The notes under the pieces are model-generated. The model was not told the origin of the DNA. It made no database searches and saw only the letters and a list, made by a program, of their open reading frames with translations. From contig NC_134035.1 of NCBI RefSeq assembly GCF_964204645.1, positions 6,696,501-6,760,500 on the forward strand: 64,000 nucleotides of DNA, read 5' to 3'. Both the position numbers and the translations under genes were made by a program. Origin of the DNA: Tubulanus polymorphus. Taxonomy: Eukaryota; Nemertea; Palaeonemertea; Tubulaniformes; Tubulanidae. Shown piece by piece: positions 1 to 13,350 of the stretch. The first letter of the stretch is position 1. Every line of letters starts with the position of its first letter.

Positions 1-227
1 TGCGCATGACTGGGTCCTCCACCTAGTGTAGATGTCCTGTGGCCATTGAGACTAGGGGTAACGGGAAGCTAACTTGAAAAGGCCACAGAATGTACTAATG
101 TACTAATGAACTATAGGGATTTAATACCAGAGCATCAAAATATGATCACCGAACTCTTTGGTCATTATTGATGGACTGATGTCTTTAGTCTACAGTGAAC
201 TCACTTTAATCAGATCCCTAGTTTTAT

Positions 228-447
228 AATCACTAGATAGAGGCGCAGTGGCCGAGTGGTTTATGCCGCTGGTCACTGGTCTCGTCAATCCAGGGTTTGG
301 GTTCAAACCCTGGTGGCAGCAGAGCTTCTTGGTCGAAGGTACTTCTCTGGTCTCTCCCCCATTGAGAAAAAGAAACATCGAACCCGCTTATAATGCTCTG
401 TGTTGCGCTTAGCGGGTTGAGGTTGTTAAAAAAAAATCACTAGATAG
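228..447 (+). mobile_element. tRNA-derived SINE with 13-bp target duplication
   Basis: A tRNA-like head starts at 241: A box TGGCCGAGTGGTT and B box GGTTCAAACCC. A non-tRNA body follows, with complementary AACCCGCT and AGCGGGTT segments, and the tail is A-rich, ending near 434. The 13 bases AATCACTAGATAG occur exactly at 228-240 and 435-447, which is a clean target-site duplication and marks a fairly recent insertion. It is not a functional tRNA because the 5' end has no matching acceptor strand. A diverged relative of the body lies near 30,690-30,800. Confidence 0.85.
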
Positions 448-1492
448 ACCTAACCCTCACTTGCCAGGACATATCTACGGTAGATTTTGATTGGTTAGAT
501 TCCGGAATTCTCTTCTGATGCGTTCGTCTTGGCCAGAATGGAATGATCTGTAAACTGGATAGAAGCGGCTGGTAAAGAGTTTGTAATCCGGTATGCTATT
601 CCTAAACCTGAATAAGTTCAATTAAAACCTTTCTCAATCACTTCCTCATGAGAGAGTGAATTTTCTGTTACAACAAAATTCCCTCTCCCTCCTCCAGTTA
701 ATCAGCAGGTGAATGAAGAATATCTCCGATTCCCAGGTCCGTGGCATCATTTGCCTCTGAATGGATGACACGCTATTTTACTGATGGTCAACAACGAGCA
801 ACACTCCAAAAACAGATACACAACACAAGCAATAAGTTCATACTCTGAAAGACATTTTACTTAATCATAATCATTTCATGAATTTGATAATAATATGTAC
901 ATACATAAGTAATGTTTGTTAAACATCAACGCCATTCAAGCCTTGACACTAATACTGGCCTGATTATGATGAGTCTTAGTAGAGACTAGGTATATATGCA
1001 ATAATTTGTCACAAAAACAATTTCATAGCATGATAAATCTCTTAGTTTCTGAGCATCAGTAAACGAGTCAATTATTTCTTCCTTATAAATATCATATCAC
1101 CAGCGATCTTCATTAATAACGGCAAAACAGTCACTTACAGGTATCGCCTACATTTTGAATAATGGTTCATATGATTTATACGGTTAGGAACTAGTTCCTT
1201 GCCCGTTTACAAGTTAAAGTATAATGCATATACGTAGATCCCGGTGTAATGATTTCACTTTTTACGAATCTCGGTACAACTGAATATTTCTCAAATCCTG
1301 TCAAGTAAAATTCATTTTGCTGTAGCACGGATTCACGAAGTTATGCCGGTGTTCAAATGTACTAAAATTTCAACTGGATATACAGAAACGTGATTTCATC
1401 GGCTCGTTTTAGATGTATATATACATTTAAATACTCGCAATATCACAGTTTTTAACAAAACCAGAGGCAGTGAAGGTCATTATCCGATGATG
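448..1492. other. 3' flank of the ZC3H4-like gene, no gene seen
   Basis: AT-rich sequence downstream of the minus-strand stop codon at 1493-1495. It should hold the 3' UTR. No convincing AATAAA signal on the minus strand, coding potential or repeat was recognised. Confidence 0.4.
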
Positions 1493-2936
1493 CTAACAAA
1501 ATGGTGAAGCGGTCGGATCAATTGTATTGAACATTTGTTTTAACGAAGCCGAACTCATTTGATCCGTAATTGCTTCGGCATTTTGAGACTCGGCGACAGA
1601 TTCGGGAAACGCGGCCTGCTGGGATGATTGTTGAACACCGACAAAGGGAGGTCTGGAAGCGTCCAGCGAACCGGTCGCTGCCCCTCGCGGATCTTTACTA
1701 CCGCGACTGGATGATATCGATTGTTGCGTTGATCGCACGTGTTGAGAATTTGGAGGCCGATTGTAAGCGGAATACGAGTTCATTGTGTCAATACTATCGA
1801 CGCCTCCCAGCGGCGATGTGTACTCAAAACGTTCTTTATAGCTCTGATCAACCGGTGGCGCGTATTGTAATTCACCGGTTAATTGTTCATCACTGCCGAT
1901 AGTAGCACCTTTTTGCGTCTGTAATTCGCCACCACTGTTTTGTTTCGTCGATGGACGTCGTTTAAATCGAGGGTCGTAACGATGCGATAGAGTCACCGAT
2001 GACGACGAGTTCGATCCTGCCGGAGGTGATTCGCAGAGATTTTCCGGTATTTCGCTTTGTTCGTAAGCGCATTCAACGGTATCCGTCTGCTGACCCAAAC
2101 CTACCCCTAAAACTCCTCCGGTCGAATTATCCGGTGGCTTTAGTAACAGTCTCGGCATTTGAGTCAGAGGATCTGGACTTTGAATATCGGCGTCCAATTT
2201 AGAATCGGAAAGAGCCATTCTTGGATCGAATGGTTTTTGTGGTATATTGTTCAGCGGCTGCTGTTGTACGACTCGCGTACGTGGATCACTAGAATTCGTA
2301 CTCAAACTCCTCTGCAATGTCGCCGCTGCCGGCTTTAACGACGTCGGTAAATTCGGAAGCGACTGTTGCTCGGTCAACAACGGAGGTAGTTCTAATTTTG
2401 GTAATGAGCTGACAGGTGGCGCTTTGATCGCCATCGGTTTCACGTTGATGTGACTGTACCTTAAGAATCGTGGATCGTCTTTCCAACGAGGGTCAGTTTT
2501 ATCGATGTCCCCGGGTAGACTCGGACGCTGATGCGGTTCCAACATGACCGGTCTCAACATGTAAACCATCGGCGATGGAGTCAATGCGTATATCTCTTCA
2601 TTTGGATCGATCGGAGGACCGTGACGACTGACCAATGGAGGAAGCGTAAACCCACCGCTCGAAGGAGATACGTGGCCGGTCGACATTCTCGGGTCGCGCT
2701 GTTGTACGGCACCGATCCGAGGATCCGAAGTACTACGAGACAGAGGAGCGTTTTGATTCTGCGACGCCGGAATGTTCTGTTGTGTCTCTGATGATGGGAG
2801 ACGCGACTGTAAACGTGGATCCGATTGTTGTTGAGTATTGGTAGTAGCAGCGACAGACATACGTGGATCTCTATTGCGCGGATCAGTTGCGGGTGTCGAG
2901 TTTATTCTTCTTGGATCGCGAAAGGGAGCAGCAGCG
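1493..2936 (-). CDS. ZC3H4: ZC3H4-like terminal exon, DPR repeats
   Basis: This last exon begins after a TTTCAG acceptor and encodes about 481 residues. Short DPR motifs recur (RDPRM, DPRWKDDPRFLR, DPRMALSDS, YDPRFKRR, KDPRGA), the pattern of the ZC3H4/ZC3H6 C-terminal half. It also carries a SYSAYNRPP segment and ends in DPTASPFC. Confidence 0.9.
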
Positions 2937-5900
2937 CTGAAAGCGATTAAACAAGCGTTAATGAATGTTTCATGTCATTGCCCAGAATGGAGAAAGACCA
3001 TAGGGGAGGTTACAATATTGGACATCTGGTCGATTGCATCAAATGAGAGAATCTGAATACACACAGAAAAAGTTTCTCTTCTGAAAGAATTCAAGTTTTT
3101 GCTTAAATTCTTAGATGAAAAATTGACAGAAGTAGGGGACCAGGGAACCTATATACCGTATTTACCTATTTGGTGCGGATGAAGGAGCAGGCGCCCCCAC
3201 ACCAGGTGGTGGCTGCGACGACTGATGACGTAAAAACGATAACATTCCATTGATATCGAAACCAGATGGTGGCGGCGGCATCCCTGGAGGTGGTAATAGA
3301 GGCATACCAGGTGGTGGGAGAGGCATCGGTGGAAGTCCCCCGAACGACTGCAGTAATGGGTTGCTTTGAACTTGACCAGAAGCCGTGCTCTACAATATAC
3401 AAAGAGAAACTTATGTAAAAGTAATGAAATGAACGCATGAAAATAACTACAGCCCAGGTCTCCTCATAATAAACGTGGTTTTTTCACAAAATTGTCTTTC
3501 GTTTAACGGACTGAGGGTCCAGTAGGATCAACTAACAGCATTTTAATTTTGAGCTTTCTCAACGGATTTGCAATAGTATGTTAAGAGGAAATCTTGGAGC
3601 ACAACACCGTAGCAATCATGTTCAACTTTGATAATAAACATGGTAATGAGGCTCCCCCATGACCTACTAGCACATGGCAGAATAATCAATACTATGTTCT
3701 AAATTCATGTTCTTGACGACATCATAGAAAAGTCCTTCAGTGTGCAACATTGACTTTGTATTATAGTGTAAATTTCATATTTTCTTTGTGTACAGTTTGT
3801 TGCTACATGTTGCCTGTGAATTATTAATCAGCCGGTTATTCATCTGTCTGTCGCACCTCATTCATTGTCTTTTCTTACTATGTCTCTGTCATGCTCAAAC
3901 TGTGAGTTAGTTAGTAGTTGAAGAATATTTGTCTTAGCTACAAGCAAGCATGCCCGCTTGGAGTTCCAAGTTGGAAATAAACTACGATACACAATTTAGA
4001 GCAACTCTTCTTGTCTCTCTGGACTTTCCAAAACTGTCAAAGGCTTCAGATGACAATGATCGAAGCCGGCTTATAAGCGTCGCGATAAGTCTCATAATAT
4101 TTGGATGCTGATGGGCTAATTTCCCAGTGATGTCATTGTCAAGAAACTATGTCAAGCATCGATTAGTGGAATGGGGAAAAATTAATTGAAATTTTTCCTC
4201 ATTTTCGGCCAGTACTTCCTAACGGCTTAGAGCTGATGGATGAAACTTTGCATATTAATTCCAACACCTATTTCCCTCCTAATGACAAAATATCAGCTGT
4301 GTATATTCTTACAATTTGTGCCACCAAGTGCTAACAGAAAGTTACTCTCAAACTATTCTATACGGATCAACTGAATGGATGATTATTTTTTACCTTCTGA
4401 GCGATGTCTTTAAGCACATCGGAAAGACTTTTCTTCGGCATTGAAGTTTCATCATCGCTACTATCTGAATACCAATCTTCATCATCTTCATCAGCTTGTT
4501 AATTAGAAGAATGAAATAATTTTTATAGAACCGAAAAACAATTATATAGTTCAGTATCATGTGATTTAGAAAAACCAAGGCTACGAGGAACTCGGGTTTC
4601 TATCTTAGTACCATTTTTATCGCCTACAAAACAAACTGCACATATTCATAGGTACATGCTAATAATATATATTCATAGCCTGTTTGCTTACGGCATTTCC
4701 AAATGCTATCTATAGTTCACATCCACGCTCAATAAAGTGACAACTAGGTCTATAGTCCATTAATTAATGGATGAGACCCAATTTTCTGGGATATTGCTGA
4801 AATTATTACCTCAATAACCAGAAAACCCAGACTCAAAGGCCCCTTAAAATATAATGAGTGTACCCAAAACAGAAGTTTTTATCTCCTATTTAGTGTATGT
4901 ACACATAGAAAGTGATATATGTTATTTACCTCCTTTTTTGTCCTTTTTGCTCTTCTTTGGTTTGTTCTTCTCATCAACTGTTTCAGTTGTTGATGAAGTT
5001 GGGCTTGAACTGCCTTCACCGGGTTGCTGCACCTGCTGTAGCCGCAACAGTAACTGTCGTTGCACCGGTGGTAGATTATCAGGAATTTCAAATGCGGCAA
5101 TTTTTCGGCCGTCTTGTGGATTTTCTGCAGATTTCTCATCAATCGTCGTTGATTGCGCTGCCTCCGTTGGTTCTTCTACGCTTTCGCCTAATTCAACATT
5201 AATCAGAGATAATGAGTAAAAAAACTTTTCATGAGCTTTAAATGGCGGGTTCTAATGAGAATGGAACATCTGTGATGGACTAGTCAAAATTAACCCCGAT
5301 AAACTACAATACTTTCTATACTGACAAAATCCTAATTAGGAGTTGACTTTTTTTTAAAAGAATAATGTTATTTGATTGAAATGATCTAAATTCCAATTTG
5401 TGAGTCAGTTTTACATTATGTAGCAAGGCAATTTTCTCTAAAATACTTTGAAATAAGACAAATATTTCTTACAGAGAAAATAATCATGTTCCAATGGAAA
5501 AATGAAATATGAGCCTGCGTTTCCATATATGTGACAATAAATTATTGGTTGGCTACACAACAATGCATTGTAATTTAGAGCAATTTGGCAACTGTGCGCA
5601 CAAAAAATGAACAAATATTGACATGGCCATGTGGTCAAAATCTACATCAAAATTTGCGTTGAGGCTTTGATGAGGGTAAAACATCATGTGGGTTTGCACA
5701 CATTTTCAATATCAGTTATGCATATATTTACGTACCAGCAGGTTGACTATCACTCGTTTGATCTTTTTCTGTTGGCTCTTTATTCTCCTTATTATTTTCA
5801 TTTTCTTCTTTCGTAACGGAGCTAGCACCGGCAGTTTTATCAGTCTGTAACTCGAGTTGTTTTTCCATCTCGATGTCCTCATTATCCGATGGAACCGGGG

Positions 5901-8900
5901 TATCTTGTTGATTCTCTTCTGGATTTTGCGAAGAAGTCGGTGGTTGATGTCTGGTTTGTTGTTGTATGGCGCTCGCCAGGGCGTGAGCGACGGCATTGAC
6001 GACCGAATTCGCTGATGGCTGCGGTGGAGGCGGTAACGACATTCCCGGCGGGGGACCACCAATCATCATACCCGGTGGCATTTGTGGCGTCGGTAAAAGC
6101 GGAGGTCGCATTGGCATTCGTTGTGGTGACATAAATGTATCTTGATAGAAACCACTGTGACTGAAAATAACAAGCCATCAATGCTACAAATTATACGTGA
6201 CAATGTGTTGGAGTATAGTATACCAGTTAAGTTCCCTTGATTTAATTTCAGGAACAAATACTTCCGAGATGAATTTGGCTTTTCCTTTGTCTCCATGATT
6301 TGTATACGGCAGATAATGTGGTATAAAATTGGCATATCACTTGTAGTGATTCTTACCCTGGTGCGGAAAAATTCTCCTTCGGTGGCGGAGCGAGATCTAA
6401 ATCTAAAAGCGAGGGTATCTTCTTGTCTGTGGATGACGTTCCTGCGCAAAGAAAATACAGGAAAACTTAATTCACGAGTCATTAATGCGGAACTAGGGCC
6501 CAGCCCGAGAATCGAGAAAAATGTTCACCTTTTAATTCGCTAGATTTTTTTGGTGATCTACGTGGAGGCCGGTGATGGTCGTCATGGTTACGACCGAGCA
6601 GATTATCGAGGATCTCTTTCTGTTCATCACTCATCGGATTTGCGTGTGAGAATTTACACTTTTCGCCCGCGTAACACGGCGCGCCGGTTTGATAATATTT
6701 ACATGGAAACTCGCGTGGAAATCAATGTCAAGGAAATTACAAACAAACCGTTCTGAACATCATTTTATTTTGAAGTGTAGTGATAGAAGGCATTAAAACT
6801 AAAGTACTTTGAAATACTGGTTTCGTCATTGATTCGAATTGAGCAATAGTTCATTGGCCTGTTGCCAGTCAGCAACAATGAAAATGCAAATATTCAGTTT
6901 CCATCCCTTCTGCTTAATGGGTAGATGATTTATACCCGGTACACTTAAGGAGGACTCTAGTCAGCTTATGAATTATTAGTGTTTGACTCCAAGGTTGAAA
7001 TGAGCGTGTCTATTGAAGGTGACTGTAGCAACATTCCATCTTTCTGTCCAAGGGCTTCTACTTGTCAGAGATGATAATTCCCCGCGGATCCGCGGATTTC
7101 GGAATTGAAAAATATCATTTTTCCAAATAGTCCAAAAATGATGTAAAAGTATAGGGGGGGGGGGGGGGTGATGATTTTATCGATCAGTTGCAGACACGCG
7201 CGCGCGGCAACAGTAATGTATATAGGCCTACTACTGTTGTGGCGCGTGTACCAGGCAAACGCCTTTTGATATTATACAGTGTGATGATTTTTAGTGAGCA
7301 TTCATCGGCGCATTTTAACAGCAATAATTCAGGGCTCGACCCGTAATGCATGAGATGCTGATTGTTATAGAATGAGGATGTGCCACATTGGAAATAGCCA
7401 TTACCTTCCAAAATATAATAGTCGTTCATAGTTTCAAGATCGCTCAAGTTTTTTAAAAACGCTTTTAATTTCTAAAATATTCTTGGGGGAGGGCCCCAAT
7501 GACACCTTAATTGCTTCGCGCCTTTGGCGTTCGCGAGTGAAGGCTCTCTGTTACTCGAGAGAAACACCGCGGATTTCAAGGGTCAGCGTTCTCATCTCTG
7601 ACTTGTTTTAGTCCAAGTTAAACAAGATTTTTCATGAGCATTCCTCATAGATGAATTGATAAATGACAAATGAGATCGTACATTGAAAAGGATATCATGC
7701 ATGTAAATGCAGTTGTCCGCTTTTGTACATTGACTGACGATGTAAAATTTACAGACTTCTGGTCGTTTTATCGGCGCAAACTCATGACTGAATGGACATT
7801 CTTTCTCCTAAAATGAAACAGTTTAATCATACATACTAAGAAAATACAGTACTTGGCTAAACTTTCATGTAACATATTTCCCTATAATGTCTACAATGCT
7901 AAATGATTTCTCTTTAAAGAGCAAATGCCATCAAAATAGAATATTGTGTAGAAGTCATTTTCAAATGTGATGTATTCACAAATATCAAATATGCTACTGG
8001 TTTGAATTTCAGTTCAGCCATTTCTGAGAAATACTGTAGGTCTGTGAATACGGTGAACTAATGATGTTTATTTTATCGATTATACATAGGCTATGCATAC
8101 TAGCGCGCACACATGCTTGTGTTGATTGTCATAGATAACATCATAAAAAGCCCTACCGCGGGTTGTATGTGAACTATACACACAGAGTGAAGGATAATGA
8201 CTAATTTACGACTAATTCAAGCTGCTTTTTTCGATAAGTCAGATCGCAGGTCGTTATATATATTTACTAAAGTTTCTTCTGGTTAAGAAATCACGGAAAG
8301 TTCAATTTTGACAGCATTTACAATTTGCCTCAGAGCAAACAGAAGTGAAATGTTGCTTTTGCCTTCCTTACCTTCGCACAATGTCCGTCTTTGAAAAATC
8401 GACAGGGCTGTTTCGGCCTTTCTTGTTGAAGTTGAGTATTAAGATCTGATTTGTTAAATGTTTTGCCACCTGATTCCACGTACTTCCGGTATTTCTCAGA
8501 CTTTTTAATCTGTTTCATGCTGAGCTGTTCGCTGCGGCTACCGCCACCTTCACCGAAGGCAGGACCATTCCCGAAAGCTTGTCCATGCGAGTTGTTTCCT
8601 CCACGTCCACCACGACTGCCACGCCCTCTATTGCTACGACTTCCACGCCCACCTCGTCCTCTTCCTCGACCTCGACCAAATGCTTGGCTCTGCAAGAAAA
8701 ATACACAATTTGAATCAATGTATCCCCTCTCACATGACCCTCCCTCACATAACACATCCGACTTTTCAATATTACCTGAGTTTGTCTATCGTTGTTAAAC
8801 ATATCATTATCGCTGTCATCATTATTACCAAAATCTCCACCTCGATAGTCTCGGCCACGTCTGAATCAGAAAAAACATATTTTTACCGAGTTAAATTTCC

Positions 8901-11900
8901 AGATATGAGCATCAATCGTCAGTTTACCTTCAGTATAAAAACCACCAGTATTTATCGGAATGTATTCAACATTCAAAATAATATAATTATTTTGGCCTAT
9001 ATGTTAGAACAATAGATGCTGTAGTTGATATGGCTGCGAGTTTTACTTCTATTTCTGCTATTAACAGATTACGACTGCTGTTCAATGTATTAGTGTTAAG
9101 ATGACTGCCTGCCTCGGTATTCCCATGGCTAAACACAACCAGTGGTATCGATGTCGTAGGCTCTAAGCCTTTTCATTAAATTCTACTGTCATCCTCATCA
9201 TCAAATCAATCAATAGCAACATAACCAAACATTTTCACTGCACCCTGAAATTTTTTGGATGTTCCGTAAATAATTATCATAAATCTTATATACCTTTGTC
9301 GAGGAGAGCTGAATGGCTCATCAAATTCATCATCATGTGAAGGACTAGCACCATCTCCTGGAGGATACCTATCATCACCGCTACCATAATCATCATAACC
9401 CCGATCTAAAGGATCCCGTTCACGATCCGGACTGCCGTAATAATCGTTACCATATTTATCCTGAGGGCTGCGGTCTCTTTTACCGCGCGAAGATGATGAA
9501 TGCCAATTTTGTGCCATTTCACTCCAATCCGATGCCGATTTTTCCGCGTGATGGTGGTGGCCGCCGCGTCGGCGTGGTGATGACTTTTTGTTGTCGGCGG
9601 ATAGTTCACCGCCTTCATCCTCGTCATCGCTGTGGTCATGTCGAGAACGATGATGTTTCTTCTTACGCTGCAATAAAAAAAGTATAGAATATCATTTCAT
9701 AAGTTGACATAGACAGAGTACAGTGAATCTCTATTGTTTACAAAAAAAAATTAAGAGCTTGGAAGTTAAGACCATTTTAAACTTTAAACCTGTGGGGTTG
9801 ACACGTATACTGCCACTGTGATGATAGTGTTGCTTCATCGAGCCACTATCATCAACAAGAAAATTAATTTCAATAAATTATTTGACGCCTGAGAAAAAAA
9901 TGTAGAATTTTTGGGATAGGCTTATGTGGAATTGCAAATTTGAAATCGAAGTTTTAAGAAATTTGGGGAAATATGATACGATTGGGTAGATTATACAGGT
10001 CTTCGACTGGTTTATGTAATTTTTAGGGTTTCTGCTGCTTTCGCAGAAACCCTCTTGTAATTCTGTTGATTATTATTATTATAAATTTTCTACTTTCCAG
10101 CCAAAAATTTTTCATAAAATGTAACTCCTCTCAGATTTGACTACTAACAGCTTATAAACATAATTTTCAATTCTGTCAGAAATATAACTCAGCGCCTGAC
10201 CATTTCCAATTTCCGTATCGTAATTTATTATGAATTAATCCCGCGTAATTACCGGGTCTAAACAGCGACAAAGATAACGCAAAAATCATCATCTATTGAT
10301 AAAAGTGCACCCCGAAAAGCCTAAGATTACCGGATGACCTTGAGCGTCAACTCAACCATAAATCACGGATTCAGACTCAAAATAGTCCGGACACGTCAAT
10401 TCTCGCTATCTGATTCATATACGAGCGATTCAAAAAGCCGCCATTTTGTTTTCGCAAATCACGTAATCGGACTGATATAATCCGTCATTTCCCGTTTCTG
10501 TTTCATCTATCGCCGCCATTTTGTACCACCAGTATATCTTCCGTTTGGCAGATGCACTCAACATTACCTAAATCGCTTCAAAGACGTTGACGCAGTTGAT
10601 GCCACATCATGTTCGAATCCCGGCAATGCAATAATTTTGTTACCCATCATTCCTTCTTTGTGATTGAAGTACCGGTAAATTAATGTTCATTGAGTATACA
10701 TTCGTTTTCAAAGTTGTTATAGTTCGAACATATGTGCAATATGTGCAACTGTCACTGATGAAAACAAAAACAACTTTGTTAAAAATTGTTGTTTATTTCT
10801 GGATTCCTCACTGAACAAATTGATGCATTAAGGTAGATGAACCTAGTATTAACGAAATTATAGATCAAAGCGCGCAAGGAGAGCATGTGCGACAGACTAG
10901 TTCATGCAACTGCAACAAGGGGACTTTGAAAGAACCATATCTTCGGTTTAGTCATTTTGGAACATCGATACTTTTTACGTGGTAGCCCTTGTATGTAGCT
11001 GGATCCATATATCCAGCATATTGATGCCCCAGGTTGCGCTTCCTGGAAATAAGTCATATGTTATGGACTGATAAGAATTATTTCGATGACGCTTTCGATG
11101 ATGTGTTTCCAGTGCGATATATGAACCAGATAGGCAGAAACCTGTTACATTTTTATTGAAAATTGTCAATAGGCCTAATTGATAACTTGTGACCGACTTC
11201 ATTCACTTTTGCCTCTAAGTTGGTCTAACTTCATTGCCTCCATCCTTGAGGAAAGAGCTCTTCTGATGTCTGCTTCATCATGACTTTGGAGCATATCGTG
11301 TGTGTGGCCCAGCCGGCCCGGTCCCGCTTGGCTGTCACTCGATATCCTCTTGTGTCTGGGTTGATTAGACAATGTCATTTAAAATAACTTTTTATGTTAT
11401 TCTGGAATAACATGAATAACATTATATTATATGGAATTACGCATGAGTCTTGTATGTTGTATTTGCTTATCTTGAAATTTGAAACTTTATTGAATTTGGA
11501 AATTTTAAATGTAATAAAGATCAATAAAGAATTGAATTGAATTGTCACCTAATACACATGCCATCAGAGGACGCAGAGCCATACATGACAGCTATGCTAT
11601 TATAAATTGCTAATCTCATGAAACCTGCTTACCCCTAATATCGAATGTATTTTCTAAAACATTTGAATATTGAAATTATATGTTTACACATTTTTGTATT
11701 GACCGCATGAAGCCGCCAATGAAATTCACGCCGGCTTTGTCATTCCACCAGCATCCCCATCTCAGGGTCTTGCTTTTATATCAGATTTCTAAATCGTGTA
11801 TACATCCGCCATTATGACCGAATAATCCGATTTACTTATCATTTCTATTTATGCCTGCCGCTTCTGATATAATCATACATCCTTTATTATTACATTACGT

Positions 11901-13023
11901 CTTCTAATGATATTCAATGCAATATAACATTTCGACGTTCAAATAGAGCTCATTATATAATCACAGGAAGCCATTCAACATCATTGTCTATAATATATTA
12001 CCAAAGCTTGTATGTGTACACATAGACCTATGACGTTTTGCACATCGATTTACGGTTGTCGTTTGTAAAATGACGCTAAATGGTTAACATTGTTTAGGTT
12101 TCATAATGGTAACGTTTTATAAGGCGTCAAAAAATATTCTTAATAAATTAGAGGGACTAATCTATCATCAAGATATTTGGGACGCTCTTTCTGATTATGA
12201 TCCATTCTCAATCTGGTCCGGTCCATTCCAGGAACAAACACATTTAGAACGGTCTTAAACTAGTAGTTACATTGGCAACAGAGCTTGTGATAAAAGATGC
12301 TTTTTGGGAGATAAATCAAATATTCTGGCAAGACACTTACTCGCTCCTTGCGTTCACGACGTTCATCTTCGGTTTCATCTTTCCTTCTTCGTTTCCTTTT
12401 ACGTTTTGAACGTTTTCTTCCATCGTCGGAATCATCGCTTCCGTCTTCGCCATCTTCAGCTTCCTCTTCATCGTCGTGACTTCTTCTCTTTTTGCCTGAT
12501 GAAAATAAATGAAATGTATGTAAGTTCTGAATACTGTACTACTCCTTTGAACGGTTTCTTTCTTCTTAATATGAAAAGGTATACAAATTATCAATTGAAG
12601 TCATAAGGCTTAAGGTCATTTAACCTTTCCTCTGCATATTCACAGAGGATCTATGATACACCCACCATAAAGTGGTTTAAACAGTACGCATTTAGTTAAT
12701 ACACCCAATCCTAATCCCATTTCCATGAGAGGAAATTTGTCCTATAACAATGTTAAAGATAATCGAATATCGAGGTAAAGTTAAAATCTGTAGGTCCACA
12801 GACAAAAACTGATGAAACTAAGACAGCCACTGACTGTGCATAACGATGGACTGACCCAGAACCAGTCTGATGAGTATGTTACAGACCAGATCCCAACATA
12901 CACTCACTTTTTTTATCATGTTTTACAGTCAGTTGATTCAATTCAGCAGACGGAGCAGCTTCGGTGCCCATATCTTCTTCATCTGTCAATTCTCCCTCTT
13001 CCATGTCAATATCTTCAGCTTCT
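1493..13023 (-). CDS. ZC3H4: ZC3H4/ZC3H6-like CCCH zinc-finger protein (5' end missing)
   Basis: In vertebrates ZC3H4 is a nuclear RNA-binding protein that restrains unproductive RNA polymerase II transcription. Exons read on the minus strand: 13023-12908, 12495-12341, 9667-9294, 8860-8776, 8689-8372, 7807-7696, 6714-6529, 6441-6357, 6160-5736, 5187-4930, 4494-4394, 3389-3166, 2936-1493. All phases join without a stop and give about 1,294 codons. In order: an acidic EEGEL segment, KR-rich and RGG-rich stretches, three CCCH fingers, proline-rich segments, a WYSDSSDDE block, many DPR repeats, and the C-terminal motif FNTIDPTASPFC, which matches the end of vertebrate ZC3H4. The first exon found starts in phase, so at least one upstream exon with the start codon is missing. 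ZC3H4 and ZC3H6 are paralogues in vertebrates, so the exact name is uncertain. All introns are GT-AG except one AT-AC intron (6715-7695). Confidence 0.88.
6529..8689 (-). CDS. ZC3H4: ZC3H4-like RGG box and three CCCH zinc fingers
   Basis: Exon 8689-8372 starts with a GRGRGRGGRG-type RGG box and ends inside finger 1. Finger 1 (C-x7-C-x5-C-x3-H) continues in exon 7807-7696, which also holds finger 2 (CKFYIVSQC..C..H, also x7-x5-x3). Exon 6714-6529 holds finger 3 (C-x8-C-x5-C-x3-H, starting CKYYQTGAPC). The spacing and the HGEFPC linker correspond to the tandem fingers of ZC3H4, which bind RNA. Confidence 0.92.
6715..7695 (-). other. AT-AC U12-type intron in the ZC3H4-like gene
   Basis: Read on the minus strand, the intron begins ATATCCTTTT directly after CATG. 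It ends TTCCTTGACATTGATTTCCAC, where TTCCTTGAC is a match to the U12 branch site, about 11 bases before the terminal AC. Joining at these points gives the MHG-EFPC linker expected between fingers 2 and 3. The nearest AG acceptor would not restore it. Confidence 0.88.
7151..7170. repeat. Poly-G run inside a ZC3H4 intron
   Basis: An uninterrupted guanine run of about 16 bases. Length is prone to assembly error. A second run lies near 26,117-26,132. Confidence 0.8.
9668..12340. other. 2.7-kb ZC3H4 intron with hairpin and YY1-like sites
   Basis: No coding signal was seen. A perfect hairpin (11-bp arms AGGGTTTCTGC / GCAGAAACCCT, 7-base loop) lies at 10025-10053. Two YY1-type motifs read on the minus strand as AAAATGGCGGC lie at 10437-10447 and 10512-10522. 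Confidence 0.55.
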
Positions 13024-13189
13024 CTGATAATTTATAAAACATAGTTCAGCACTGGTGCACAGTGTAAAAACTCAATTACAACTATTTCAGGAAACCAGTG
13101 AACCAGTTAATAACCTATATTTGTTATGTTCATAAGCATGAAATTTTTCAGATTTTATTTGGGATAAACTCTCATTTTATTTTTTCATG

Positions 13190-13350
13190 ACCTCAGTAGC
13201 TCAATGGAATAAGGAATGATGCTGTTGCTGGTGCGGGTTCGAGTCTCGCGAATATAACACTTTACAGGCCATATCCCGTCGTGAGGTTTGACGAACGAGG
13301 GTTAGTCCTGGGAAACAGGGCTCCAGACGATGTAAAAGCAAAAAAAAACC
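13190..13350 (+). mobile_element. Second tRNA-derived SINE-like element
   Basis: A-box-like TAGCTCAATGG and B box GGTTCGAGTCTC lie about 35 bases apart, followed by a unique body and a short A run near 13340. No clean target-site duplication was found, so its limits are approximate. Confidence 0.6.

Noticed and set aside
241-315. tRNA gene of Leu/Ser type
   Set aside because: A and B boxes are present, but the acceptor stem does not pair and the sequence continues into a SINE body between target duplications.
1570-2791. Plus-strand ORFs opposite the terminal ZC3H4 exon
   Set aside because: They mirror the long minus-strand coding exon and have no motif or splice context of their own.
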